Positions 1 through 8,180 of a DNA stretch of 64,000 nt are shown piece by piece. The DNA is from Actinomycetes bacterium (GTDB lineage: Bacteria > Actinomycetota > Actinomycetes > Propionibacteriales > Propionibacteriaceae): the NCBI GenBank assembly GCA_023460935.1, contig JAEWOI010000005.1, positions 1-64,000 of the forward strand. Reading direction: 5' to 3'. The position numbers were made by a program, and so were the translations under genes. The notes beneath the pieces were generated by a model. The model was not told the DNA's origin, did not search any database, and saw only the letters and a program-made list of their open reading frames with translations. Within the stretch, counting starts at the first letter, position 1; the number at the start of each line of letters is the position of its first letter.

Positions 1-306
1 CCATGAACCGCTGACGGGCCAACGACTTCGGCCGTCGGCCGGGCCCCTTCGGGATACGACGAGTGGACAACGAGAACCTCCAAACACAGGCTTACGTTGC
101 ATCGTTCGCTGGAAACCACCCCGTCGCAGTGGCCTCGTTTTCAACCGTCGCCGACAGTCTGGCGGAGCCTGAAGGACGCGAAGCCGTTCCACAGGTCTTC
201 GCCCTGCGTCGGCAGGCTGACCTCGTCATGTGGCTTGGGGACCATCGTCGTCAGGGAGACCTTGGCTGTGCCCGACTACCGACTCAGGCAGGTGCGACAG
301 ATTCGG
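1..306. other. Left edge without a supported gene
   Basis: I see no convincing gene here. An open plus-strand frame from about 63 runs into the antisense of the FRG gene. It has no ribosome binding site and its protein is unlike anything I recognise. The stretch is probably the region downstream of the FRG gene. Confidence 0.5.
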
Positions 307-1263
307 CTAGGGCTCTAGCAGCTTGCTGGGGTTCATTCGAAGGTACTCGGCCAGACCTTGGATATCAGCGTAGATCGTAGCCGACCGATACCCGAATCGC
401 TCTTCAAGCTGACGCCGGATGGAGCCCTTTGCTTTGGACGTGATGCGATAGGTAAACACAAGACCCCTCGGCGCGGGCTCCGTCTTGGGCCGGATATGTG
501 AGAACCTCACGGGAATCGAGGCGACCTCTCGCAGCTGTGCCGCGCTCCAAGCCGATTCTTCCTCAGGTGAGCGCGGCAGCTCCCGCGCATCATCGACCGG
601 AACACCGTCAACGAGGAAGACGGCGCTCTGCGCCGGTATGCGCGCATGGAGCGCGGGCGGCTGCCATACACGCCGGCCGAGCCCGGTTCCCCATGCAGAG
701 GGGAAAGACATGCGTGATTCAGGGTGCCACCGCGGCGCGTTACCGTTCCAGCTCGCGTGGAGCCCAATGGTGCTCTTCACGGTAAAGGCGAACAGGCGGG
801 CATCATCATCATGGCTTTCCGCCGAGACAGCGAACCAAGCCGCAATCAGAGGGTTCCAGGTAGCATCGAGGAGGCGGGTTGGCGTGCCGACATGCTGAAG
901 CTGGGCAAACAGCTGGAGCGCAGGTATGCCGTCTAGCCGCCATTGCGTGCGAGCGATCTTAAGAAGCTGCCTTTCAGCAGCAACCAAGTCACTCTCCAGG
1001 GGAACGCGGCCCAGGACGTTCGCAACCGTTCGATAGATCGAGCTGGTCAGACCCCAGCGGGCGTCGGCCTGCCCACGCCAGACAAACCGTTCGCTTTCAT
1101 AGGCATCACCCAGTCGATTGATGGCGTCTTGAAGCTCGGTCCAACTCTCTACGACCATCTCGAACGGCGCATAGAGCACGCTCGCGTCCTGCTGGAGCGG
1201 GCTCTGAGACACCATGGCGCGATCTTGCCATGCGGCGAGCCTGGGCGTTGCCCTTTCGATCAC
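307..1263 (-). CDS. FRG domain-containing protein
   Basis: A 318-residue protein with a FRG domain, a fold named for an N-terminal Phe-Arg-Gly signature and frequent in phage-defence islands. Its biochemical role is not established to my knowledge. Seen: the VWRGQ motif near residues 62-66, followed by the conserved block QHVGTPTRLLDATWNPLIAA, and a C-terminal basic region. The start is uncertain. GTG at 1263 gives the longest frame and ATG at 1215 would remove 16 residues; neither has a strong ribosome binding site, and the domain lies downstream of both. It is the last minus-strand gene before the window edge and is separated from the kinase genes by a plus-strand DA1-like gene. The family assignment is firm; function and membership of the neighbouring system are inference. 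Confidence 0.75.
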   Translation of the reverse strand: MIERATPRLAAWQDRAMVSQSPLQQDASVLYAPFEMVVESWTELQDAINRLGDAYESERFVWRGQADARWGLTSSIYRTVANVLGRVPLESDLVAAERQLLKIARTQWRLDGIPALQLFAQLQHVGTPTRLLDATWNPLIAAWFAVSAESHDDDARLFAFTVKSTIGLHASWNGNAPRWHPESRMSFPSAWGTGLGRRVWQPPALHARIPAQSAVFLVDGVPVDDARELPRSPEEESAWSAAQLREVASIPVRFSHIRPKTEPAPRGLVFTYRITSKAKGSIRRQLEERFGYRSATIYADIQGLAEYLRMNPSKLLEP

Positions 1264-1393
1264 CGCTCATGCACAAAGTCGTAGGGTTGAGCGACAGGGC
1301 GTGCGCGGGTTACACGGCCCTGCAGCAGCCCTACGGCTACATTATGAAGGTGGAAGTGCAACGCCTCACGCCAGCTGCGCGCACACGTCGGCA

Positions 1394-2137
1394 ATGAGGT
1401 ACTCCACCTTCATCCCTACTCAACCAAGGAACAGCAGCCCAAGCTGCGCGGTATGTGGCCAAACCATCGGCCCATCCTGGAACGTGTACCCCGACGGTCG
1501 CGTTGCTTGCCGCCACCACAACGGCGTGGCGTGCACCTGGTGCGGCTTTCCTGCCTCCTTTGCCCTGGATGAGTACCGCTACTGCCGTGAGTGCCGGGGC
1601 AGGGCCATCACAAACTCCGGCCAGATCGTTAGTCTCGGGAAGCTGCTCAAACTAAGCCTTGCTCCTCGTTCGTGCTGGCTCGCAGACCGGGTGAGCCTGC
1701 TCATCCATTCACGCGACAGCCTCTCGCGTGCTGGCCGGAGCGAGCCGGACGCACTGGGGATGACCGAAGCCGTGTTCGACGGGACTCGCCTTTCTCATCA
1801 GAGGATTTGGGTCCGCCACGGTTTGCCAGAAGAGGTGTGCCTAATGACTTTGGCGCACGAGTACGCCCACGCTCTGCTGAACCAGCATGGCCAGAATGCG
1901 CTGAACCCAGTGCAGCTCGAGGGTTTTTGCCAGTACCTCGCCGGGGTCGTCGTGCGAGAGCGGCTCGGGAACAGCCAGCCCGCGCAGGCTCGCTACCAAC
2001 ACGAGTTGGGCCGGGAGGACCACTACGGGCGCGGGATGCGTCTCCTAGAGGAAGCGGCCCGACGGCACGGAGAAGCAATGGTAGTCAGCGCGTTCATCAA
2101 CGGCGCTACAGCTTCCCTCGGCCTGCCAGGTGACTAG
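1394..2137 (+). CDS. DA1-like zinc metallopeptidase
   Basis: A 247-residue protein resembling the bacterial 'protein DA1' family, related to the LIM-peptidase DA1 of plants. The N-terminus has zinc-binding Cys/His pairs (CAVCG, CRHHNG, CTWCG, CRECRG) and the C-terminal half has the zincin motif HEYAH at about residues 155-159, with a Glu in EGFCQYLAG about 25-30 residues later as a likely third ligand. Predicted role: a zinc-dependent protease or ubiquitin-like processing enzyme; the substrate is unknown. ATG 1394 is chosen because the frame before it overlaps the FRG gene and has no family similarity. It is the only plus-strand gene among the first dozen. Its TAG stop overlaps the TAG stop of the converging kinase gene. 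Family call good, role inferred. Confidence 0.7.
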   Translation: MRYSTFIPTQPRNSSPSCAVCGQTIGPSWNVYPDGRVACRHHNGVACTWCGFPASFALDEYRYCRECRGRAITNSGQIVSLGKLLKLSLAPRSCWLADRVSLLIHSRDSLSRAGRSEPDALGMTEAVFDGTRLSHQRIWVRHGLPEEVCLMTLAHEYAHALLNQHGQNALNPVQLEGFCQYLAGVVVRERLGNSQPAQARYQHELGREDHYGRGMRLLEEAARRHGEAMVVSAFINGATASLGLPGD

Positions 2138-3285
2138 CCGACCTTGTGGCCGAGAGCGGTCAACCATTCGCTGATCGGCGGTCGCTGGCAGCCGGCGCTC
2201 GCGGCTACTCGGCGAACTAGGAACTGGAGGTTCACACGCTGCTCCGCAGAGAGCCCTTCAACGTACGGCAGCACCATCCTCGCGGGGTTCTGCGGCAGCT
2301 GTTCTGACGGATTGTTCGCGATCAGCATCCGGTACACCAGGAGCGCGTATCGGTAGCGGTCGAGGTCGAATCCGCGCGGCAGTTGCTTCGGGGCGTGCGG
2401 GTCGGTCCAGTCAGGGGTGTGCAGGATGTCCTTGGCCGGCACAAGCGGGGTAGCAATGCTGTGAACGCCGTCCAAATCCATCACCAAGAGCCGCACTGGA
2501 TCGAGCGCAAACAGCAGGTTCTTTAGTGAGAGATCCCCGTACACCAGGTCGTTACGGTGGAGCGCGTCTAGGAAGATCCCAGCGAGCCTTACCAGTTGAA
2601 GCCGCTCTGCGGCGGTTATCGGCCGCACCGGGTGGAACGCTGAATCGGGACTCACTGCAAGCGCCCGGTCGAGCGTCGCCTCCTTGAAGTCCTCCCCATA
2701 GGGGGAACGCACCAGGACTCGATAGTCCTCTGGGATGCGCGGCATGACGTAGCCCTCCACACGATCGCCCGAACCACACCAGCGCAATGGCCATACTGTG
2801 GCGATGCCCACCCGCTCAAGTGCCGGCGCCAACCATCGCCCGACATCAATTAGCCGATCGAAGGACTCGGCCGCACCGACCAGGTCCTGTTTGTACCGCT
2901 TGTACACGAGGTTCGGGTAGTTCTTGAGCGAGTAGACGGTCCCCTGCCCGCCTGCCCTTCCGAGGATCTTGTCGAACTGGAGCGCGCTGCCGCCTGGCAG
3001 ATCGGGGGAACCGCCATCCGGAGATGCAGGTGGCGAGGGCTCCTCCGCTTCGTAGCCCGACTCGTGCGCGTCGGGATCCCGTTCGCGCGTGGCTAGCGAG
3101 CGCCATTGCCGTTCGGCCACGGGATACGGGACCCACGCTTGACTAGGTGGGATCGCGCCGGTTCCCGCAACAACCGATCCCTGCACGGGAAGTGAAGGCT
3201 GGTGAACCGGCGCAGTCTGGCGCGACCCGAAGTGACATAACCACTTTGTACGCACCCATTGTCGAAGTCGATGGAACCAGCTCAC
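2134..3285 (-). CDS. Atypical protein kinase, second of a tandem pair
   Basis: A 383-residue protein kinase-like protein. The first 100 or so residues are low-complexity, rich in Pro, Ser and Glu, and look disordered. The kinase fold follows: a glycine-rich loop LGRAGGQGTVY near residues 109-117, a lysine in VYKRYK (about 129), the catalytic segment VYGDLSLKNLLF (Asp about 251, Asn about 256) and the metal-binding segment VMDLDG (Asp about 270), where most kinases have DFG. The HRD arginine is absent. Start: GTG at 3285, whose GTGA overlaps the TGA of the upstream kinase and is preceded by AAAGG. A longer open frame to 3522 is antisense-like coding and rejected. Part of the VWA-PP2C-kinase-kinase block. 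Substrate unknown; the partner phosphatase is presumably the gene at 4328-5407. Confidence 0.8.
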   Translation of the reverse strand: MSWFHRLRQWVRTKWLCHFGSRQTAPVHQPSLPVQGSVVAGTGAIPPSQAWVPYPVAERQWRSLATRERDPDAHESGYEAEEPSPPASPDGGSPDLPGGSALQFDKILGRAGGQGTVYSLKNYPNLVYKRYKQDLVGAAESFDRLIDVGRWLAPALERVGIATVWPLRWCGSGDRVEGYVMPRIPEDYRVLVRSPYGEDFKEATLDRALAVSPDSAFHPVRPITAAERLQLVRLAGIFLDALHRNDLVYGDLSLKNLLFALDPVRLLVMDLDGVHSIATPLVPAKDILHTPDWTDPHAPKQLPRGFDLDRYRYALLVYRMLIANNPSEQLPQNPARMVLPYVEGLSAEQRVNLQFLVRRVAASAGCQRPPISEWLTALGHKVG

Positions 3286-4328
3286 TTTGCCGTACCTTTG
3301 GGGACGACCGGCCGCCACTCCCGCTCTGGCCGTGCGCTGCCTACGGAACCGGGCCTGGGGTCGGGGGGTGCAACGGTGGGGGGCGTTACCGGTCGGTACT
3401 TGCGCTCGGTTTCGGCTCCGGCCAGCCGTGCCTTCCCATCGGGCCAATTGAGCTCCGCGCGACGGGCGGGAGCCAGGGCTGCCACCGCCTGTATCGAGCG
3501 GCCTTGCAGCGTCTGGCGCCACTCCGTCGCACTCGGCCGCGTTCCAGGCGGACCGGCCGAACGCACCAACAGGGCGTCGATCGCTGACGCCAGCTCCGCC
3601 GAAAGGTCAGGAAGCCGATGTCCCGGCCCCGTCCCGGGGCGGGAGCTCAGGTCCCGGGAGAGGACACGCAGCACCATCAATGCCAGCTTGTAACAGTCCC
3701 GATCGGCGTCGGGCGCCATCCCATTTATCGCACGAGGGTCATGCCAGTCAGGGCTGTCCAGCTGGGGTGAGACCGGCGTGCCCTTCGGTGGCCGAATGCC
3801 GTCACAGTCGAGGAGGATCACGCGAAGCTGAGGCGACTGTGACCACAGCACGTTGGCCCACGACAAGTCACCAACCACCATCTTGCGGTGATGCAGCTGC
3901 TGCAGAATGCCGGCCAGGGACGCGAGGAGCCGAACTCGGTCCGCCTGGGAAGGAAGCCGCACGGCCCCCCAAAACGGTCTCGGGTCGGTGGCGAGGTAGC
4001 TAAAGCTGGCGTGCTTCCCTTTCAGCCTTCCATCCGACATGGAAAACGCGGGGTCGAGCAGCGGCATCAGGAACCCGACGACCCGACCGCCAGAGCTGAC
4101 GGTTTCGGTCGGCCAAGTCGCCCAGTACGTGATCGATCTAGCCTCGATCGTCAGCTGTGGCGTCTCCGCAACCAACTCCTCCAGCACATCCGCTCGCAGC
4201 TTTGGCAAGACATGATCGTGGTACCGCTTGAACGCCTGCCCAGGGCGACTCGCAACCAGGAAGACCTCGGCCTGCCCCCCATCACCGAGGCGGTCGCCAA
4301 GCGAAAGACTGGAGAGCGGGACTGCCAT
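3282..4328 (-). CDS. Atypical protein kinase, first of a tandem pair
   Basis: A 348-residue kinase-like protein with the fold at its N-terminus: glycine-rich LGDGGQAEVFLV (residues 14-25), ATP-anchoring Lys34 in AFKRY, catalytic loop VVGDLSWANVLW (Asp154, Asn159) and LLDCDG (Asp174) in place of DFG. As in its neighbour, the catalytic loop lacks the usual HRD arginine, so the pair belongs to the same subfamily, related to kinases of the TerY-P triad. The C-terminal 80 residues are Pro/Arg-rich and probably flexible. The ATG overlaps the stop of the PP2C gene (TGATG) and the stop overlaps the GTG of the second kinase, so the three genes are translationally coupled. Ser/Thr kinase activity is inferred from preserved Lys/Asp/Asn/Asp residues. 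Confidence 0.82.
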   Translation of the reverse strand: MAVPLSSLSLGDRLGDGGQAEVFLVASRPGQAFKRYHDHVLPKLRADVLEELVAETPQLTIEARSITYWATWPTETVSSGGRVVGFLMPLLDPAFSMSDGRLKGKHASFSYLATDPRPFWGAVRLPSQADRVRLLASLAGILQQLHHRKMVVGDLSWANVLWSQSPQLRVILLDCDGIRPPKGTPVSPQLDSPDWHDPRAINGMAPDADRDCYKLALMVLRVLSRDLSSRPGTGPGHRLPDLSAELASAIDALLVRSAGPPGTRPSATEWRQTLQGRSIQAVAALAPARRAELNWPDGKARLAGAETERKYRPVTPPTVAPPDPRPGSVGSARPEREWRPVVPKGTAK

Positions 4329-5407
4329 CAGACTCGGCCGAACCTGATCGCCAGGAACGTGCGGTCGTCGTCGTAGGACTTGACTGAACCGTCGACCACA
4401 TACAACAACGCCGCAGGCGAGGGAGCTGCATCAACCCAAAGACTTGCCAGCGCCGCGCCAAACTCCGATTGGTCCTCTAGCAGGTTCCCTACCCCGTCGG
4501 TGGTCAGAGCCAGCACATCCCCAGGCCCGGCTTCGAGGTACCTGACCGCGGCCTCGGTGTGACGTGGCAGCGGGTCGACCACATTGGCAAGGTCGTCTTT
4601 CTGGCCAGTGGGCGTCACTAGGTCCCATCGACCGTCACGCAGGAGGTAGGCGTGGGAGTCGCCCACCTGGGCCACCGCAATCCACCACCGCGGCGTTCCG
4701 CTTTCGTCCAGCACTGGACGGGGGTCGACAACGGCAAACGTGAGCGTGGTGCTGATCGAGCGTGGATCAAGCCCCCGGCTCTCGGCCTCGTGCCGCATGA
4801 TGCTGGCAACTTCGGCGCAGCTGTAGATCGGCTCCTCCGAGTTCAGCAACGCTTCGAGCGAGGACGACCGCGAGATGAACCTGGACGCGATGGCTGCACC
4901 CAGGTGGGAGTGCGCTTGCGAGCCGAGACCGTCCGCCACGGCCAGCACCCAAGCCTGCCCCACTTGGCCCATGGCCAGTTGATCCTGGCGGATGCTGCCC
5001 TCGTAGCGATGCACGTGCCCTCGCACCGATACGCCACGAACAGCGAGCCCGTCACGGTCCATCCATTCGATGGCGGTATCCGGGACCTGAGCGAGAAGGT
5101 CGCCTGGCTGGGACGTGACCTTCCCAGGCACCGGGCGCAGGGCTCCCCGGTCACCAAAGGCCGCCAGTTGGGACGGGCTCGTAGGCAGCGCTTCCGGGCC
5201 AGCAACAGTCGTGAGGGCGCGCCGGGCCGGGATTGACTCCACAGGCTCGACGAGGTCCGCCGGCGGGTGATCGTCCGCGGCCAGGGGTCCGAAGGCAACT
5301 TTCTGCTCGACCGTCCCGTCCGAGGTCCCGTGATCGAGCGCCTCGGGCACCGGTTCCTCGTTCACAAGAGCCCCGCGTGGCCCAGTGGCCTCCTCAGGCA
5401 AGGTCAT
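4328..5407 (-). CDS. PP2C-family Ser/Thr phosphatase
   Basis: A 359-residue protein with a PP2C fold after about 110 low-complexity residues. Seen: IRQDQ (Asp142), the metal-binding VADGLGS (Asp159), VGDSHAYLL, LTTDGV and the C-terminal YDDDR, all positions where PP2C enzymes hold metal-binding aspartates. It should dephosphorylate Ser/Thr residues, presumably undoing the work of the two kinases encoded directly downstream. It starts at ATG 5407, 15 bases after the VWA gene, with no strong ribosome binding site, which suggests coupled translation. VWA + PP2C + kinase is the TerY-P signalling triad described by comparative genomics. The extended N-terminus resembles the flexible linker of the second kinase in composition and may be a docking or phosphorylation segment (inference). 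Confidence 0.85.
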   Translation of the reverse strand: MTLPEEATGPRGALVNEEPVPEALDHGTSDGTVEQKVAFGPLAADDHPPADLVEPVESIPARRALTTVAGPEALPTSPSQLAAFGDRGALRPVPGKVTSQPGDLLAQVPDTAIEWMDRDGLAVRGVSVRGHVHRYEGSIRQDQLAMGQVGQAWVLAVADGLGSQAHSHLGAAIASRFISRSSSLEALLNSEEPIYSCAEVASIMRHEAESRGLDPRSISTTLTFAVVDPRPVLDESGTPRWWIAVAQVGDSHAYLLRDGRWDLVTPTGQKDDLANVVDPLPRHTEAAVRYLEAGPGDVLALTTDGVGNLLEDQSEFGAALASLWVDAAPSPAALLYVVDGSVKSYDDDRTFLAIRFGRV

Positions 5408-5422
5408 TTCGGTTGGGCCTCG

Positions 5423-6100
5423 TCAGATCTCATCAGCCGGCAGTGGCACGAAGCCGGGGACCGGCGTGAAGCCGGGTACCTCTGTCGGCATCATCGGGGT
5501 TAGCGCATCGCCCGAGCCGGCGCCGGAGTTGATGATCGACCGGGTGAGCGACGTGGCGAACTCCTTCAGGGCGACGGCGGGCGACATACCTTCGTTCACC
5601 ATGAAGGCCTGTGTGACGCCGACTCGTCCGATGATCGCGGGGTCTGCCGCTTCGATCCCGAAGGCGAGCACGTTGGGGTGGGCCGACCAAGCGGAATCGG
5701 TGAGAGCGTCGAGCGCCACCTCCCAGTTGTGGTCGGTGGGGTATCCGTCGGACAGGAAGAAGACGGTTGGCCGGAAGACGCGGTGTCCCTCAGCCTTCAG
5801 ACGGCTCCGGTCGCTTTCGATTTCGTTCTTGAGGAGCCGGAACACTTCACCGTAGTTCGTCCCACCCTTGGCTTGGAGCGTCGGCAGCTGGGTCAGTTGG
5901 GAGAGGTCCTCCAGGGGCTGCAGGACTTCCGCTCGATCGCTGAACGTGACGATTGCGAAGCGGGTCTTGTCGCACACGACCGGGTTGGACCCGATCTCCT
6001 CGTGCAGCTCGGGAAGCGCGTCGTTCATGGCTTGGATCGGCGCGCCACTCATTGAGCCGGACTCATCACAGACGAGGTAGAAGGGAAGGATGTTTGCCAT
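5423..6100 (-). CDS. TerY-like von Willebrand factor A domain protein
   Basis: A 225-residue protein that is almost entirely one VWA domain. The metal-ion-dependent adhesion site is complete: DESGS (Asp12, Ser14, Ser16), Thr81 in GGTNYG and Asp118 in FLSDG. It resembles TerY of tellurium-resistance and stress operons rather than the BatA type. VWA domains of this kind bind protein partners through a divalent metal and are thought to act as the scaffold of the TerY-P triad. No signal peptide, so cytoplasmic. Start ATG 6100 with AAAGGAA ahead of it. It is the first gene of the signalling block and follows the MotB-like gene by 30 bases on the same strand. Confidence 0.87.
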   Translation of the reverse strand: MANILPFYLVCDESGSMSGAPIQAMNDALPELHEEIGSNPVVCDKTRFAIVTFSDRAEVLQPLEDLSQLTQLPTLQAKGGTNYGEVFRLLKNEIESDRSRLKAEGHRVFRPTVFFLSDGYPTDHNWEVALDALTDSAWSAHPNVLAFGIEAADPAIIGRVGVTQAFMVNEGMSPAVALKEFATSLTRSIINSGAGSGDALTPMMPTEVPGFTPVPGFVPLPADEI

Positions 6101-6130
6101 GTTGATTCCTTTGCTTGGAGGGCTGAGCGA

Positions 6131-6661
6131 CTACTTGAGGATGTAGATCTCGAGGTCGACCCGAGACGAGTGCCCACGGGCACCGCGCCAGAAGGTCCTA
6201 ATGCTGGTGTCGCCGAAGAACGACTTGCTCGCTTTGGGCAGTTGTGAGGCCACCGCTTGTGACACGCGGAGGCCGTAATCGACGTCATCGTGGTAGGCCC
6301 AGACGAGCACCATCCCTGCTCGGTCCGATGCGAGGTGACGCTTCTTCAGACCCCTGGCCACGTCGTTCTTGAGCTTCTTCGCCGCTCGGGCGCGCGCGGC
6401 TCCTGAGCCGAGCAGGTCTGCGAAGTTGACCTTCACGTTGACTGTGACCGGCTTCTTCGACAGCGCTGGCGGCCGGGTGGGAGTGGGAGTTGGTGTGCGG
6501 GTGGACGAAGCTGTAGGCGTCGGGAGGGGCGCTGGGTACGCCGTGGCTTGGGAGCCGAGGCCAACCACAAACAGGACGAGCATCAAGTCTGCAAACAGCC
6601 AGCCCGCCATGAGGACTGCAGTGTTCTGGACGGCTCTACGCCGTCCACCGGTGCGTGGCAC
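6131..6661 (-). CDS. MotB-like membrane protein with OmpA-like tail
   Basis: A 176-residue protein with a short basic N-terminus, one transmembrane helix (about residues 13-36), a Thr/Pro-rich linker (41-68) and a C-terminal domain of about 105 residues ending in RVDLEIYIL. The helix contains Asp25 in FADLMLVLF, matching in position and context the proton-carrying aspartate of MotB, ExbD and ZorB. The tail has the general pattern of an OmpA/MotB peptidoglycan-binding domain but is short, with only weak similarity by eye. Predicted role: the stator B subunit of a proton-driven complex whose partner is the coiled-coil protein encoded six bases upstream. Not a confident ZorB because a canonical ZorA is missing. 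Topology: N-in, C-out. Confidence 0.65.
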   Translation of the reverse strand: MPRTGGRRRAVQNTAVLMAGWLFADLMLVLFVVGLGSQATAYPAPLPTPTASSTRTPTPTPTRPPALSKKPVTVNVKVNFADLLGSGAARARAAKKLKNDVARGLKKRHLASDRAGMVLVWAYHDDVDYGLRVSQAVASQLPKASKSFFGDTSIRTFWRGARGHSSRVDLEIYILK

Positions 6662-6667
6662 GGCCTG

Positions 6668-7984
6668 TTACCGGGCGCCGGCGCCGGCCAGGACGCCGTG
6701 CTCGCCGCCCAGTTGGGAGACTCGCTCCAAGGAAGCACGAATCTGCGTCAGTTCGGTGATTTGGTGCTGCAAGGCCGAGGTGTGGTGGCCGAGCGAGTTA
6801 CCAACCTCACCCGTGTTTTGCGACAGCAGGCCGGCCTCGTTTCGAAGCTGCTCGACTTCGCGCGCGATCGCGTCGGCGGCTTGTCGAATCTGCTCGCGCA
6901 GACTGACCTCCATCGCTTGTGTGTTCGCAGCCAGACCAGCGGCAGCATGCGCCAGCTCTTGCTGCGCGGAGGCTGAGGCGCTCACTGCATGTTGCATGCC
7001 CGTGGATGCCTGGGCCACCTGGCCCACGCTGGCGTTGAGCGTGCCCACGGCGTTGGCAACAGAGGATTCAAGAGTCTGGGTCACCCCACCCACCGACCCG
7101 AGCAAGCTGGTTGTCGTGCCGTCCATCGCGGCGGCCAATGACCCGACCAGGCCGTCGACGCCCCGCTCGAAGGACGCCAACAGCGTGACGGTCGAACTCT
7201 GCAGTCCCTCGGCGACGCGGTTAGTTGCGTCTTCCAGTTCCCGCGCCGCATTGTGCAGAGCTGCTGTTGCTTCCCGAGTCTGCTGGTGAGCCGTAAGAAG
7301 CTCCTCTGCTGCTTCACGAATGACGTCCAAGCCCTGCACGGGATCGCTCACGTCACGGCTATTGATAGTGATCTGCGCGAGGTTGAGGGCCGACGCGAGG
7401 CGTGCGGAGCACTCCTGGTACTCATCGTCGTCGGCGCGATCGGCCGAACGTGACATCAGGCGTTCCCCGACGATCAGCAGAATGCAGCAGAGGATGAGGA
7501 TCGTCGACCACAGGGCTACGTTCGGCAGCCAGTGCTCCGGCGCAAGGTCACCGAAGAAGCCCGCTACCCACAGCTGTAGGAAGCTCTCGCCTTCGGCTTT
7601 GCCTGCGGCGAGCACGCGCTGGTAGGCATCGGTGGCCTGCTTGAACCCGTTCCAGGTCCACCACACTGGGAGGAACACGGCGATCGCAGCTAGCGCGCCA
7701 ATGCCTCCCGCGACACGGCGGCGCCGCCGGGGGGTGAGTCGAATTGTCGTTTCCGGAGTGAAAGTCTGTTCGAGCTCGATGCCTCGCCAAACGGCCTCGC
7801 GGCTACCCCCAGCCCTGAGGGCTTCGGCGAGCGCGAGCAACTCGCTTCGACGCGTGGCGAACCGGGGATCGTTCGCAACGCTGAGTACGAGATCGCCGAC
7901 GCCTGAGCGTCCATCATGCACGGCATCACGGTCGGCCAGGGTCGCAAGAACAGCCCCTTCAGAGGCAACCAGGTCCACTACCAC
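6668..7984 (-). CDS. Membrane-anchored long coiled-coil protein
   Basis: A 438-residue protein I cannot assign to a named family. It has a soluble N-terminal stretch (1-85), a run of arginines just before the first transmembrane helix (about 91-111), an intervening segment with FLQLWVAGFFG, a second transmembrane helix (about 154-173), then some 250 residues of Ala/Gln/Glu/Thr-rich heptad-like sequence predicted to form a long cytoplasmic coiled coil. The layout (membrane part followed by a long tail, next to a MotB-like gene) recalls ZorA of Zorya, but I see only two clear membrane helices and no MotA signature. GTG start at 7984, GAGGA nearby. Likely function: signal relay or force-linked membrane sensor, by inference. 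Confidence 0.6.
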   Translation of the reverse strand: MVVDLVASEGAVLATLADRDAVHDGRSGVGDLVLSVANDPRFATRRSELLALAEALRAGGSREAVWRGIELEQTFTPETTIRLTPRRRRRVAGGIGALAAIAVFLPVWWTWNGFKQATDAYQRVLAAGKAEGESFLQLWVAGFFGDLAPEHWLPNVALWSTILILCCILLIVGERLMSRSADRADDDEYQECSARLASALNLAQITINSRDVSDPVQGLDVIREAAEELLTAHQQTREATAALHNAARELEDATNRVAEGLQSSTVTLLASFERGVDGLVGSLAAAMDGTTTSLLGSVGGVTQTLESSVANAVGTLNASVGQVAQASTGMQHAVSASASAQQELAHAAAGLAANTQAMEVSLREQIRQAADAIAREVEQLRNEAGLLSQNTGEVGNSLGHHTSALQHQITELTQIRASLERVSQLGGEHGVLAGAGAR

Positions 7985-8180
7985 TAATCCTCACTCAGAG
8001 CGACAGCTCTGCTCCAAGAGTCGGGTAGCACTCCCGGTCCCCCCGTTGGGCTAGCAGACCACGACCATCTCTGGCTGAAGGCTACCCCGAGCAGCGTCCA
8101 TCTTGTGCGCTTTCTGTGAGTGTCGCCGCTTGTGGTCGCCCACTGCCCCACGCCAGGCACAGCTTCGCTGCCGGCGGCTG
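7985..8180 (-). promoter_or_regulatory. Gap between DUF499 gene and signalling/membrane block
   Basis: This is the largest break (196 bases) in the minus-strand series between 22857 and 2134. It contains no gene I can support. A short AGAGC/GCTCT hairpin lies close to the downstream start. It is the natural place for a separate promoter for the coiled-coil, MotB-like, VWA, PP2C and kinase genes, but I cannot point to a convincing promoter. Confidence 0.3.
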
